Below, piece by piece: positions 31,928 through 41,620 of a DNA stretch of 64,000 nucleotides. Where the stretch lies: positions 1 through 64,000 of the forward strand of contig CALFEQ010000147.1 of assembly GCA_937949945.1 (NCBI GenBank), written 5' to 3'. The translations under genes and the position numbers were made by a program. A model generated the notes under the pieces. That model was not told the DNA's origin. It saw nothing but the letters and a program-made list of their open reading frames with translations, and did not search any database. This DNA is from an uncultured Myxococcales bacterium (GTDB lineage Bacteria; Myxococcota_A; Polyangia; Polyangiales; Polyangiaceae). Numbering within the stretch: position 1 is the first letter of the stretch; every line of letters starts with the position of its first letter.

Positions 31928-33355
31928 GTGCGACGAGCATCCCTTTTCGTCGTCTCCTGCGTCCTCTCCGTCGCCCCGGTCCTCGCCGCGTGTCGAGGGA
32001 AGAGCGAAGGCGCCCCCGCGGCGAGCGCCGAGCCTCCGAGCTCCGCCCCCGCCCCCGCGCCGGCGATCAAGGAGGCGACGCTCCCCTCGAAGCCCGCCTG
32101 CGCGCCGCTCGACCCCGCGTCGATCGAGCCCTTCGCGACCTGCAACACGAAGGTCGTGAAGACGCCGGTGCCCGAGATCGTCGACGCCGCCGGCCGGCTC
32201 GCGCCGTTCTTCGAGCTCTTGGCCCGACACGAGCGTGGGACGGCGACGCGGCCGATGCGCATCGGCATCTACGGCGACAGCAACCTCACGAGCGACTTCC
32301 TCTCGGGCCACCTCCGGCGCGTCCTCCAGCAGCGGTACGGCGACGCGGGGCACGGGTTCGTCGCGCTCGCGAAGCCGTGGGGCAGCTACCGCCACCAGGA
32401 CGTCCACGTCGCCGGCTACTGGCCGAACTTCAAGCAGTGGGCGCCCACGACGCACGTGTCGCGCGACAAGCAGTACGGCTTCGCGAACATGGCGGCCGAG
32501 AGCAACGAGCCGGGCGCGGCCGCGTGGGCCGCCACGACGAAGGACCCGAAGGCGAAGGTCGGTCACGCCGTCACGCGCTTCGAGCTCTACTACCTGAAGC
32601 AGCCACGCGGCGGCTCCTTCCGCGTCGAGATCGACAGGAAGGAGGTGAAGACGATCGACACGCGCGCCCCCGCATGGGAGGCCGGCTTCGAGACGTTCGA
32701 CGTCGAGGAGGGCCCGCACGAGATCCGCTGCGTCGTCCGCGGCGACGGGAAGGTCCGCCTGAACGGCGTGTCGCTCGATCGCGAGATCAAGGAGGGCACG
32801 AAGCGCGGCGTGCAGGTCGACTCGCTCGGCGCCGGCGCGCTCAACTTCGAGCGGCTCACGTGGGTCGCGAACGACACGCGCCGCGCGCAGCTCCAGAGGC
32901 GCGCCTACGACCTCGTGATCATCTGGCTCGGGATGAACGTGATGTTCGTCCCGCCGAACAGAGGGTGGGCGAAGGAGTTCATCCAGACGCTCGACGAGGC
33001 TCTCCCCGGCGTGCCCATCCTCGTGCTCTCCCCGGGCGACACCGTCAAAGAGGGTCAGACCAAGTCCGATCCCCGCATCGTCCAGGTCGTGAACCAGCTC
33101 CGCGAGGTGGCGGCGGAGACGGGCGTCGCGTTCTGGGACTTCCGCGAGGCGATGGGCGGCGACGGGTCGATCATCGGCTTCACGAAGCGCGGCCTCACCG
33201 GGGAGGACCACATCCACTTCGGCCCCGAGGGCAGCCGCCTGATGGGCGACCGCCTGCTCTGCGCCATGACGTCGGCGTTCTCGAAGTACCTCTCCGAGCA
33301 CGCCGACGCCGGCTGCGACCGAGGCGAGCAGACGGACGCCGGCGCCTCCCCGTGA
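31928..33355 (+). CDS. SGNH/GDSL-type hydrolase, putative lipoprotein
   Basis: This 475-residue protein has a signal peptide with lipobox VLAAC (start GTG at 31928). An Ala/Pro linker leads to an SGNH hydrolase fold. The nucleophile block IGIYGDSN is near 112-119, the block III Asn lies in IIWLGMN, and the C-terminal catalytic pair is in DHIHFGPEGSRLMGD. A beta-sandwich-like insertion (about 205-300) separates blocks I and III. Families of this kind deacylate or acylate polysaccharides or lipids; the substrate cannot be told here. It converges with the phosphohexomutase gene after 27 nt. Confidence 0.82.
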   Translation: MRRASLFVVSCVLSVAPVLAACRGKSEGAPAASAEPPSSAPAPAPAIKEATLPSKPACAPLDPASIEPFATCNTKVVKTPVPEIVDAAGRLAPFFELLARHERGTATRPMRIGIYGDSNLTSDFLSGHLRRVLQQRYGDAGHGFVALAKPWGSYRHQDVHVAGYWPNFKQWAPTTHVSRDKQYGFANMAAESNEPGAAAWAATTKDPKAKVGHAVTRFELYYLKQPRGGSFRVEIDRKEVKTIDTRAPAWEAGFETFDVEEGPHEIRCVVRGDGKVRLNGVSLDREIKEGTKRGVQVDSLGAGALNFERLTWVANDTRRAQLQRRAYDLVIIWLGMNVMFVPPNRGWAKEFIQTLDEALPGVPILVLSPGDTVKEGQTKSDPRIVQVVNQLREVAAETGVAFWDFREAMGGDGSIIGFTKRGLTGEDHIHFGPEGSRLMGDRLLCAMTSAFSKYLSEHADAGCDRGEQTDAGASP

Positions 33356-33382
33356 CGAGCGCCTCCCCCGGCGCCATCGAGC

Positions 33383-35167
33383 TCAGGTCGCGATCGCGAC
33401 GAACGCGTCGGCGAGCGCCTTCATCTTGGCCGCCGCGCGGGCTTCGGCCTGCTCGAGAGGCTCGTCGCCCTCGATCGCCTCGCGCACGTCGAAGTAGAAC
33501 TTGGCCTTCGGCTCCGTCCCGCTCGGGCGCGCGATGACGCGAGAGCCGGACGCGAGATCGAAGGCGAGCACGTCGCTCTTCGGCAGGTCGAGCGGCTTCT
33601 TCGTCCCGTCCGCGGACGTCGCCTCCTGCTTCAGATAGTCGCGGATGCAGGTGACGTCGTGGTCGCCGATCTTCCACGGTGGGTTGTCCCGCAGCTTCGC
33701 CATGATCGCGCGCAGCTCGGCCATCCCCTGCACGCCCTTGCGCGTCAGGTTCACCTGCGAGCTGACGAAGAGGCCATAGCGGCGATAGAGCGACTCGAGG
33801 TGCTCGAGCACGGTCTTCTGCTTCGAGCGGAGGACGGCCGCCAGCTCCGCGAAGAGCAGCGCGGCGCTGATGCCGTCCTTGTCGCGAACGAGCTCCCCGA
33901 CCGTGTAGCCGAGCGCCTCCTCGAAGCCGAAGACGAACTGTTCGCCGTTCTTCTGCTTGCGCTCCATCGCGCGGTTCGCGATCCACTTGAAGCCCGTGAG
34001 GACCTCGTCGTATCGGGCGCCGAGCTCGCGAGCGACGACGCCGAGCATCGGCGAGCTCACGATCGAAGCGATGACGAGCGGCTCGCCTGCGCCCGTCTTC
34101 ACCGCGCGGTCCGTGCTCGCGAGACCGCCGGTGAGGATGTAGTGGCCGAGCAGCACGCCGACCTGGTTGCCCGTGAGCTGCACATAGCCCGTGGGCGACT
34201 TGCTGCTCGGGAGCGCGATGGCGAGGCGATCGGCGTCCGGATCGTTGGCGATGACGAGATCGGCCTTCCGCTCGCGCGCGAGCTCGAACGCGAGATCCAT
34301 CGCGCCCTTCTCCTCGGGGTTCGGGAACTCCACCGTGGGGAAGGCGCCGTCCGGCTTCTGCTGCTGCGGGACGGAGACGATGTTCGAAAAGCCCGCCTTG
34401 TCGAAGACGATGCGAAGCAGCTTGTCCCCGACGCCGTGCATCGGCGTGTAGACGATCGACAGCGACCGGTCGCCCTCGGTCGGACGCGGGCTCAGGCGCA
34501 GCACCTCGTCCACGTACTGGCGCTCGAGATCCTCGCCGAGCGCCACGACGAGCCCCTTCGACCGCGCCTCGTCGAGCGGCATGCGCGGGACGTCTTTGGC
34601 GGCCGGCGCGCGCGCGATCTGCTCGGCGATGCCGACGTCGATCGGCGGGATGATCTGCGCGCCGTTCGACCAGTACGCCTTGTAGCCGTTGTACTCGGGC
34701 GGGTTGTGGCTCGCCGTGATCATCACGCCCGCGGCGCACCCGAGCCGTGAGACGGCGAACGCGAGCAGCGGCGTCGGCACGACGTCCGAGAAGAGATGCG
34801 ACCTGATGCCCGCTGCGGCGAGCGTGCATGCGGTGTCCTCCGCGAACTCGCGGCTCATCCGGCGACCGTCGAAGCCGACGGCGACGCCCGCGCGCGCACC
34901 GTCCGCGCCGTAGGTGGTCTCGAGGTAACGCGCGAGGCCCCATGTGGTGCGCAGGACGACGGCTCGGTTCATGCGGTTCGGACCTGCGCCGATGACGCCG
35001 CGGAGCCCCGCGGTGCCGAACTCGAGCGAGCCGGCGAACCGGTCGATGAGGTCGGTCTTCGCCGGATCCGGGGCCGCGAGGAGCCCTTCGATCTCGGCAC
35101 GCGTGGAGGGATCGGGATCGGCTTCCGCCCAGGCTCGGGCTTTCTGGATGACGTCGGAGAGGTCCAT
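33383..35167 (-). CDS. Phosphoglucomutase/phosphomannomutase-family enzyme
   Basis: This 594-residue alpha-D-phosphohexomutase interconverts hexose 1- and 6-phosphates. The first-domain start FGTAGLRGVIG and the phosphoserine loop GVMITASHNP are present. The metal-binding loop is NDPDADRLAIA, the sugar-binding loop GFEEALGY, and the phosphate-binding loop RPSGTEPKAKFY. All key motifs are intact. Its length and GFEEALGY motif fit the PGM2/phosphopentomutase-like branch (about 560-600), so phosphopentomutase activity is an alternative. An ATG at 35185 would add six residues; 35167 is preferred. Confidence 0.93.
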   Translation of the reverse strand: MDLSDVIQKARAWAEADPDPSTRAEIEGLLAAPDPAKTDLIDRFAGSLEFGTAGLRGVIGAGPNRMNRAVVLRTTWGLARYLETTYGADGARAGVAVGFDGRRMSREFAEDTACTLAAAGIRSHLFSDVVPTPLLAFAVSRLGCAAGVMITASHNPPEYNGYKAYWSNGAQIIPPIDVGIAEQIARAPAAKDVPRMPLDEARSKGLVVALGEDLERQYVDEVLRLSPRPTEGDRSLSIVYTPMHGVGDKLLRIVFDKAGFSNIVSVPQQQKPDGAFPTVEFPNPEEKGAMDLAFELARERKADLVIANDPDADRLAIALPSSKSPTGYVQLTGNQVGVLLGHYILTGGLASTDRAVKTGAGEPLVIASIVSSPMLGVVARELGARYDEVLTGFKWIANRAMERKQKNGEQFVFGFEEALGYTVGELVRDKDGISAALLFAELAAVLRSKQKTVLEHLESLYRRYGLFVSSQVNLTRKGVQGMAELRAIMAKLRDNPPWKIGDHDVTCIRDYLKQEATSADGTKKPLDLPKSDVLAFDLASGSRVIARPSGTEPKAKFYFDVREAIEGDEPLEQAEARAAAKMKALADAFVAIAT

Positions 35168-35304
35168 CGCTTCTCTGGCTATCACGGGACCGTCGACGCT
35201 TCACTGGCATCTCCACCTGCCAGCTTCCTCGCCGAGCTCCGTTGGAAGCACGCTGGCTTCGGCCGCGCTCGCCAAGTACGATGGTCGATAGAGGTGGAGC
35301 GACC

Positions 35305-36312
35305 TTGAGAACCACCACGCGCGCGCGGAGCTTCGTGTTCGCAGCGACGAGCGCCTTGCTCGTCGCGGCGTGCGGGCTCTCGCTCGTCGGAGGCTCCGCG
35401 GGCGACGAAGACGAGCAAACTCGCGCCGAGGCCGGGACGCCCGTGGGCGAGGCGGGCGTGACGCCGGGCACGGACGACGGCGCCGTCACCGTGGACGCCA
35501 CGACCGGCTTGGACGCTTCGTCCGAGGACGCGAGCGACACCGACGCGTCGGACGCAGGCTCGCTCGACGCGAGCTCCGATGCGCAGGACGACTGCCTGTC
35601 GAAGTGCGACGGCGGCACCTGTGAGGACGGGCGGTGCACGTACCGGTGCGCGACCGCTGCGAGCTGTACCGCACCGATCACCTGCCCGCCGGGCATCCCG
35701 TGCACCGTCGAGTGCACGGGCATCAACTCGTGCGCGAAGGGGATCGACTGCACCAAGGCGTCGGAGTGCTCGCTGACGTGCGAAGGGAGCGGGGCCTGCA
35801 AGGGTCCCATCGCTTGCAGCGGCGCCGGGTGCACCATCCAGTGCGCCAACAACACCTGCACCACGGACAGGATCCACTGCGACGCCGGAACGTGCGACGT
35901 CACCTGTTCCGCGACGTCCTGCCAGAAGGGCGTCACGTGTGCGTCGAGCAAGTGCGCGACGACTTGCGGGGGTGCCTCGTCCTGCAACGACGGAGTCACC
36001 TGCACCGCCACGAACACGTGCACCATCGAGTGCAACGGCCCCAACACGTGCAGGAGGGTGTCTGCGACGGCAGGCGAGAACGTGACCATTCGGTGCCGTC
36101 AAATGAACGCATGCCTCGACGGCGTCTCCGCGTCGTCGGCGAAGAGCGAGATCACCTGCGACGGGTACAACGCTTGCAGAGGGGACGATCACGGCGGCAT
36201 CCGTTGCGACGGCGGATCCTGCAGCGCGACCTGCTCGTCGAACACGAGCGACACCGATTTCTGCTGCCGCGCCAGCGCGTGCGCGAGAAACAACTGCGAC
36301 AGCTGCGACTGA
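35305..36312 (+). CDS. Very Cys-rich putative lipoprotein
   Basis: This 335-residue protein has a signal with lipobox VAACG, an Asp/Ser/Ala-rich linker (about 30-95) and then about 240 residues carrying roughly 40 cysteines spaced every 5-8 residues. The units resemble one another, as in CTGINSCAKGIDC, CTKASECSLTC and CTATNTCTIEC, and suggest a repetitive disulfide ladder or beta-helix. The start is a TTG at 35305 supported by GGTGGAG at 35293-35299; an ATG at 35281 is the alternative. Such proteins are frequent in Myxococcota, and the function is unknown. Confidence 0.8.
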   Translation: MRTTTRARSFVFAATSALLVAACGLSLVGGSAGDEDEQTRAEAGTPVGEAGVTPGTDDGAVTVDATTGLDASSEDASDTDASDAGSLDASSDAQDDCLSKCDGGTCEDGRCTYRCATAASCTAPITCPPGIPCTVECTGINSCAKGIDCTKASECSLTCEGSGACKGPIACSGAGCTIQCANNTCTTDRIHCDAGTCDVTCSATSCQKGVTCASSKCATTCGGASSCNDGVTCTATNTCTIECNGPNTCRRVSATAGENVTIRCRQMNACLDGVSASSAKSEITCDGYNACRGDDHGGIRCDGGSCSATCSSNTSDTDFCCRASACARNNCDSCD

Positions 36313-36323
36313 GCGCCCGACGC

Positions 36324-37907
36324 TCACTGCTTTTGCGCACGGATCCCGAGCGCGCGCAGCCGTGACTGCAGCGTCGTCGGCTTCAGTCCGAGGAGCGCGG
36401 CAGCGCCCCCGGCGCCGTAGATGCGTCCGTTCGTCCGCTCGAGGGCGGCGAGGAGGTTCTCGCGCTCGCGGCGGCGACGCTCTTCCTCCGAGATGACGTC
36501 CTGCATCCGGGGCGGCGGGGCAGGCGCAGGCGGGGGCGTGGACGCGGGCGCGACCGTCTCTTGTCGCTCGGGTCGCGCGCCGAGGAGCAGGTCGAACGCC
36601 ACCTCGCGCCCCTCGCGGCCGAGGATCACCGCGCGCTCGATCACGTTCTGGAGCTCGCGGACGTTCCCCGGCCAGTCGTACGCGCGAAGGATCGCCGCTT
36701 GCCGCTCCGACAGCACCGGCACGGGCGCGCCGATCTCCTTGGCGACCGACTCCATGAAGTGCATCGCGAGCGGCACGATGTCGTCCCTGCGATCGCGCAG
36801 CGGAGGCACGTGGAGCGGAAAGACGCTGAGCCGGTAGTACAGATCCTCGCGGAATCGTCCGGCCTTCACGTCGGCTCGGAGATCCCGGTTCGTCGCGGCG
36901 ATGACGCGTACGTCGACCGTGTGCGTCGTGTCGTCCCCCACGCGCTCGTACTGCCCTTCCTGCAGCACGCGGAGCAGCTTCGGCTGGAGGTCGAGCGGCA
37001 GATCGCCGACCTCGTCGAGGAAAATGGTGCCCTTGTCCGCGAGCTTGAAGCGCCCGGGGCGGTCTCGCACGGCGCCGGTGAACGCGCCGCGCACGTGCCC
37101 GAAGAACTCGCTCTCGAACATCTCGCGCGGGATGGCGCTGCAGTTCACCTTGATGAGCGCCCTGCCCGCGCGCTGGCTCCGCGAGTGGATCTCGCGAGCG
37201 AGCAGCTCCTTGCCCGTGCCCGACTCGCCGAGGATGAGCACCGTCGCGTCGGTCGGCGCCACGAGCTCGACGCTCTCGAGGAGGCGCCGGAGCGCCTCGC
37301 TCTTCCCGATGATGCCTCCGAAGGAGAGCGCCGCCTCGACCTGCTCCTGGAGATACGCGTTCTCGTGCTCGAGCTGCGTCTGGCTGTCCTCCCGCTCGGC
37401 GAGCCTCGCCTGCATCCGGCGCGAGTCGGCGACGAGGCGCGACAGACGCAGCGAGAGCGCCACCTGGCTGGTGACGGCGCCGAGCACGGTCGACTCGAGC
37501 GACGTGGGGAACGTCTCGCGCCGCGAGCCGGCGACGACGAAGCCGTCACCGAACGGGGACGGTACGGCAGCGATCCGCAGCGTCCCTTTGCCGAACGGAT
37601 CACGCATCGTGATCGTGGACGACGTCCCCAGCAGCGGATCGAGCAGGCGTCCGAGCTCCTCCATCTCCGCACGCGGGAGCGGTCTCGGCGTCGCGCCGCC
37701 GGTGCGGCCCGCTTCGAGCGCGCCGTTCCCGCTCGGATGCTCGAACTTCGCCCACGCGAGATCGACACGAAGCGCGGGAGTGAGCGTATCGAGGAAGCGC
37801 CCGACGACCTGCAGCGGCTCGGCGGAGAAGGACAGCGCGGGCAGCTCGGTCATGGTCGCGAGGTGCTCCACGTAGCTGCGAAGTATCGTGACGCCTTCTG
37901 CCTCCAC
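36324..37907 (-). CDS. Sigma-54-dependent transcriptional activator (NtrC family)
   Basis: This 527-residue protein has an N-terminal GAF-like sensory region (about 20-160) and a coiled linker. The AAA+ domain has Walker A GESGTGKE (227-234), the sigma-54-contacting loop GAFTGA (274-279) and Walker B GTIFLDEVGDL. A Fis-type helix-turn-helix ends the protein (GAAALLGLKPTTLQSRLRALGI). No phosphoacceptor domain is present, so control is likely by a ligand or partner through GAF. The start GTG at 37907 is supported by GAGGAG (minus strand of 37912-37917) 4 nt upstream. Target genes are unknown. Confidence 0.93.
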   Translation of the reverse strand: MEAEGVTILRSYVEHLATMTELPALSFSAEPLQVVGRFLDTLTPALRVDLAWAKFEHPSGNGALEAGRTGGATPRPLPRAEMEELGRLLDPLLGTSSTITMRDPFGKGTLRIAAVPSPFGDGFVVAGSRRETFPTSLESTVLGAVTSQVALSLRLSRLVADSRRMQARLAEREDSQTQLEHENAYLQEQVEAALSFGGIIGKSEALRRLLESVELVAPTDATVLILGESGTGKELLAREIHSRSQRAGRALIKVNCSAIPREMFESEFFGHVRGAFTGAVRDRPGRFKLADKGTIFLDEVGDLPLDLQPKLLRVLQEGQYERVGDDTTHTVDVRVIAATNRDLRADVKAGRFREDLYYRLSVFPLHVPPLRDRRDDIVPLAMHFMESVAKEIGAPVPVLSERQAAILRAYDWPGNVRELQNVIERAVILGREGREVAFDLLLGARPERQETVAPASTPPPAPAPPPRMQDVISEEERRRRERENLLAALERTNGRIYGAGGAAALLGLKPTTLQSRLRALGIRAQKQ

Positions 37908-38161
37908 GGAACTCCTCGTTCGGCAGCTCCGCCCCTCGCCGGGGCGTCGCGCCGTCGTGACCCGAACGCGCTCGACACTCTCCTTCCCCGGCATCCTCGA
38001 GTCGGATGCGGAAGGGCCGAACGTGCGCTCCTATTTGTACGCCGGCGACTCGATCCGCAAGGTGGCAAGTGGCCGCATGACGATGCCGTCGGCGACGTCG
38101 TTCGTGCGTTCGAACCAGGGAGGCGATCCGATCCAGAGGCGACGCCTCCGGCGATCGATCA

Positions 38162-39820
38162 TCAGCGCGCGAGCTGCCGCATCCCCGGCGCCTCGCGGCC
38201 GGTCGCGGCGACGTACTCGTCGTACGTCCCGCCGTAGACGCGCGGCGGCACGTACGCGCCGTTCCGCCGAGCGTCGGCGCTGGACGGCAGCTCGAGGATC
38301 CGCGTGGCGATGGCGCGGAGGAACTGACGATCGTGCGAGACGAAGACGATGGTCCCCTCGTACTCGGAGAGCGCCTTCACGAGGGCCCGCTTCGTGACGA
38401 TGTCGAGATGGTTCGTCGGCTCGTCGAGGACGAGGAGGTTCGGGGCGTCGAACAGGATCTTGGCGAGTGCGAGCCGCGCGCGCTCGCCGCCGGAGAGCAC
38501 CTTGATCGGCTTGTCGTGGTCGTCGCCGTGGAACCCGAACGCGCCGGCGAGGTTCCTCAGCGTGCCGAGGTTCGTCGTCGGCGCATGCGCGACGAGCTCC
38601 TCGATGACGGTGCGATCGGCGTCGAGCTGCTCCATCTGGTGCTGCGCGAAGTAGCCCATGGTGACGGACGCGCCGATCGTGACCTTCCCGGCGTCGGGCT
38701 CGAGGACGCCCGCGATCATCTTGAGGAGCGTCGTCTTGCCCGATCCGTTCTCGCCCATCACGGCCCAGCGCTCGTTGCGTCGGACGAGGAGCGAGAGGTC
38801 CTCGTGGATCTTTCGGCTGCCGTACGACTTCGAGACGCCCTCGATCTTGATGACGTCGTCGCCGCTGCGCGGCGCCTTCTTGAAGTCGAAGTGCTTCTCG
38901 ATGATGCGCCGCGGAGGCTCGACCTTCTCGATCTTCTCGAGCTTCTTGATGCGCGACTGCACCTGCGCGGCGTGGCTCGCGCGCGCCTTGAACCGCTCGA
39001 TGAACGCCTTCTCCTTCGCGAGCATCGCCTGCTGGCGCTCGTACTGCGCCTGCTGCTGCGCGGCGGCGATGGCGCGCTGCTGCTCGTAGAAGTCGTAGTT
39101 GCCCGAGTAGCTCTTCACCTCTCCGCCGTCGATCTCGATGATCTTCTTCACGACGCGGTTCATGACGTCCCTGTCGTGACACGTCATCAGCACCGAGCCC
39201 GGGTACTCGCGGAGGAAGTCCTCGAGCCAGAGGATCGACTCGATGTCGAGGTAGTTCGTCGGCTCGTCGAGCAAGAGCGCGTCGGGACGCGCGAGGAGGA
39301 TCTGCGCGAGCGCGACGCGCATCTTCCAGCCGCCGGACAGGTTGCCGACGTCGGCCGCGACCTGCTCCTCCGAGAAGCCGAGCCCCGCGAGGATGGCCTG
39401 CGCGCGCGCCTCGAGGTCGTAGCCTCCGAGCTCCTGGTAGCGGGCCTGGACCTCTCCGAACCGCTCGACGGCCTCGTCGAAGCCGGGCGCGCTCGGGTCG
39501 TTCAGCTTCGCCTCGAGCTCCTTCAGCTCCTCGCCGAGGCGTCCGACCTCTCCTGCCCCCGAGAGCGTCTCGGCGAGCACGCTCCGTCCCTTCAGGTCGC
39601 CGACGTCCTGGCGGAAGTAGCCGATCGTCGTCCGCTTCGGTCGCTCGATGACGCCGTCGTCCGGCTGCTCCTCGCCCGTGATCAGACGGAAGACCGTGCT
39701 CTTGCCGGCGCCATTCGGCCCGACGAGGCCGACCTTCTCGCCGTCGCCGAGGAAGAAGCTCGCCTCGAGGAAGAGGATCTGACCGCCGTACTGCTTGGAG
39801 ACGTTCGAGAAGGTGATCAT
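38162..39820 (-). CDS. ABC-F family ATPase (translation factor type)
   Basis: This 552-residue protein has two ABC nucleotide-binding domains and no membrane part. The first Walker A is GPNGAGKST and the second GENGSGKTT. Signature motifs LSGGWKMR and LSGGERAR, and both DEPTN Walker B motifs, are intact. The linker between the domains (about 240-315, rich in Gln/Lys and helical) fits the P-site tRNA interaction motif. ABC-F proteins of this form (close to YbiT) act on stalled or starting ribosomes. It stands alone, 254 bp upstream of the sigma-54 activator on the same strand. Confidence 0.92.
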   Translation of the reverse strand: MITFSNVSKQYGGQILFLEASFFLGDGEKVGLVGPNGAGKSTVFRLITGEEQPDDGVIERPKRTTIGYFRQDVGDLKGRSVLAETLSGAGEVGRLGEELKELEAKLNDPSAPGFDEAVERFGEVQARYQELGGYDLEARAQAILAGLGFSEEQVAADVGNLSGGWKMRVALAQILLARPDALLLDEPTNYLDIESILWLEDFLREYPGSVLMTCHDRDVMNRVVKKIIEIDGGEVKSYSGNYDFYEQQRAIAAAQQQAQYERQQAMLAKEKAFIERFKARASHAAQVQSRIKKLEKIEKVEPPRRIIEKHFDFKKAPRSGDDVIKIEGVSKSYGSRKIHEDLSLLVRRNERWAVMGENGSGKTTLLKMIAGVLEPDAGKVTIGASVTMGYFAQHQMEQLDADRTVIEELVAHAPTTNLGTLRNLAGAFGFHGDDHDKPIKVLSGGERARLALAKILFDAPNLLVLDEPTNHLDIVTKRALVKALSEYEGTIVFVSHDRQFLRAIATRILELPSSADARRNGAYVPPRVYGGTYDEYVAATGREAPGMRQLAR

Positions 39821-40033
39821 GTGGATCCAGGCGGAAAGGGGCGCGCTCTTAGCACGAAGCCCACTTCACGGGCGACGACTTGCGGCCGAAGCGAGACGTA
39901 GAGCTGGGAGGCGCTCGCGGACGACGCGCTGTTCGACGCGAGCCTGGAGCGAGCGGCCGCGCTCGAGACCTGACTCGGCCGCCCTCGAGACCAAACACCA
40001 TGCAACGAGCTCGGACGCGACCACCTCGCGTCC

Positions 40034-40070
40034 CTGGAGCCTGGAGCCTGGAGCCTGGAGCCTGTTGGAG
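40034..40070. repeat. CTGGAGC 7-bp tandem repeat (four units plus partial)
   Basis: Four perfect CTGGAGC units occupy 40034-40061, followed by a partial CTGTTGGAGC. It lies just 20 bp before the dppB-like start codon. The same motif in either orientation recurs near 44.2, 46.7 and 46.9 kb. Confidence 0.9.
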
Positions 40071-40087
40071 CGCTATAGTGTCGCCCC

Positions 40088-41620
40088 ATGCTGGCGTTCG
40101 CGCTCCGCCGCGCGATCTGGGCGATCCCGACGCTCTTCGGCGTCAGCCTCGTCGTCTTCCTGCTGACGACGCTGCTCCCGGATCCCGAGACCGAGGTGGC
40201 GATCGCGCCCGACGACGTGGAGGCGCGCATCCAGCTCGACGAGAAGAGGCGCGCGCGCTTCCTCGATCTGCCGCGCCTGTTCAACGTCTCCCCTCGTGAC
40301 GTTCGCGCGACGGTCGAGGAGTGCATCGCGCACGTCGTGGCCGACGACGCGGAGGCGCGGTTCTGCGAGGCGCGCCTCGCGCGCATCGGCGGCGCGGCCC
40401 TCCCTCACCTGCTGCCCCGCCTCGACGACATCCCTCCCGCCGCACGCGGCCGTGTCGCGGTCGCGCTCGCGCCGGTCGCGCAGCGCATGGGCATCGGCGA
40501 CGAGGTCGAGCTCGTGCACCCCGACAGCGCGGTGCTGTTCTGGGCGCGCTTCTGGGAGGATCGCTCCGTCGACTTCACCGAGCCGGCGGTGAGGCGATCC
40601 GTCCAGCGCATCACGACGCGCGACAGCGAGCTCCTCGAGCGCGAGGTCCTCCTCGTCGACACGTTCGCCCTCCGCGAGCTCGTCATGGCCATGCGGTCGA
40701 CGCGCGACCCGGTCGCGCTCCATCGGCTCACGCGCATCGCATCGCGCGTCGCGATGCGCGACGCGACCCTCCCGCCCGACGCCGACCGCGCACAGGCGCG
40801 CGCGGTGATCTCGGAGTGGCTCTCCTGGTGGTACATCCACGAGCCCGACTACGTCGTGCTCTACGGCGGTGAGAAGGTGACGGCGAGCATCACCCAGACC
40901 CGTTACGCCAAGTGGGTGCTCGGCGCGGTGACGGGACAGCTCGGATTGAGCACCCGGGACGGGCTCCCCATCTTCGACAAGCTCGTCGCACGCGCGCCCG
41001 TGACGCTCGGCATGGCGCTCCTCGCGCTGCTCGTGAGCGCGGCGGTCGGCGTCCCGATCGGCGTCGTCGCGGCTTGGCGCCAGGGGCACACCGTCGATCA
41101 CGTCACCTCGGCGATCGTCCTCCTCGTCTACTCGGTCCCGACCTTCCTCGTGGCCGAGCTCCTCGCCACCTTCGGACGTGCGGCCGGCGCGGGCCTCGTC
41201 CTTCCGATCCTCGCCCTCGCGACCGTCTCGTTGTCGGTCATGACGCAGCAACAGCGCGCGTCGATGATCGAAACGCTCACGCAGGACTACGTCCGCGCGG
41301 CGCGCGCCAAAGGCGCGAGGACGCTCCGCGTCGCGATCGTGCACGCGCTCAGGAACGCCCTCGTCCCGACGGTGACGATCGCCGGCGTGCAGTTCCCGGC
41401 GCTCATCGGAGGCGCCTTCGTCGTGGAAGAGGTCTTCGACGTCCACGGGATCGGCTGGGAGACACTGCGGGCGATCGAGTCCCGCGACGTGGCCTGGATC
41501 GTCGCGGTCACGCTCCTCTGCGCGTCCGTGACGACGGCCTCGCTCGTCGCGAGCGACATCGCCTACGGCCTCTTGGATCCGCGCGTCCGCGAGCGGCAGG
41601 GAAGGAGGCGCTTCGCGTGA
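40088..41620 (+). CDS. DppB-type ABC permease with helical periplasmic insertion
   Basis: This 510-residue permease of the peptide/nickel ABC class has a canonical first helix (about 8-28, FALRRAIWAIPTLFGVSLVVF). About 200 extra residues separate it from the rest of the core, which resumes near 277 (WVLGAVTGQLGLSTRDG). The insertion is helical with HEAT-like stretches (GGAALPHLLPRLDDIPPAARGRVAVALAP) and should lie outside the cytoplasm. The EAA loop is intact (DYVRAARAKGARTLRVAIVHALRNALVP). E. coli DppB has about 340 residues, which accounts for the size difference. It overlaps the dppC-like gene by 4 nt. Confidence 0.88.
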   Translation: MLAFALRRAIWAIPTLFGVSLVVFLLTTLLPDPETEVAIAPDDVEARIQLDEKRRARFLDLPRLFNVSPRDVRATVEECIAHVVADDAEARFCEARLARIGGAALPHLLPRLDDIPPAARGRVAVALAPVAQRMGIGDEVELVHPDSAVLFWARFWEDRSVDFTEPAVRRSVQRITTRDSELLEREVLLVDTFALRELVMAMRSTRDPVALHRLTRIASRVAMRDATLPPDADRAQARAVISEWLSWWYIHEPDYVVLYGGEKVTASITQTRYAKWVLGAVTGQLGLSTRDGLPIFDKLVARAPVTLGMALLALLVSAAVGVPIGVVAAWRQGHTVDHVTSAIVLLVYSVPTFLVAELLATFGRAAGAGLVLPILALATVSLSVMTQQQRASMIETLTQDYVRAARAKGARTLRVAIVHALRNALVPTVTIAGVQFPALIGGAFVVEEVFDVHGIGWETLRAIESRDVAWIVAVTLLCASVTTASLVASDIAYGLLDPRVRERQGRRRFA

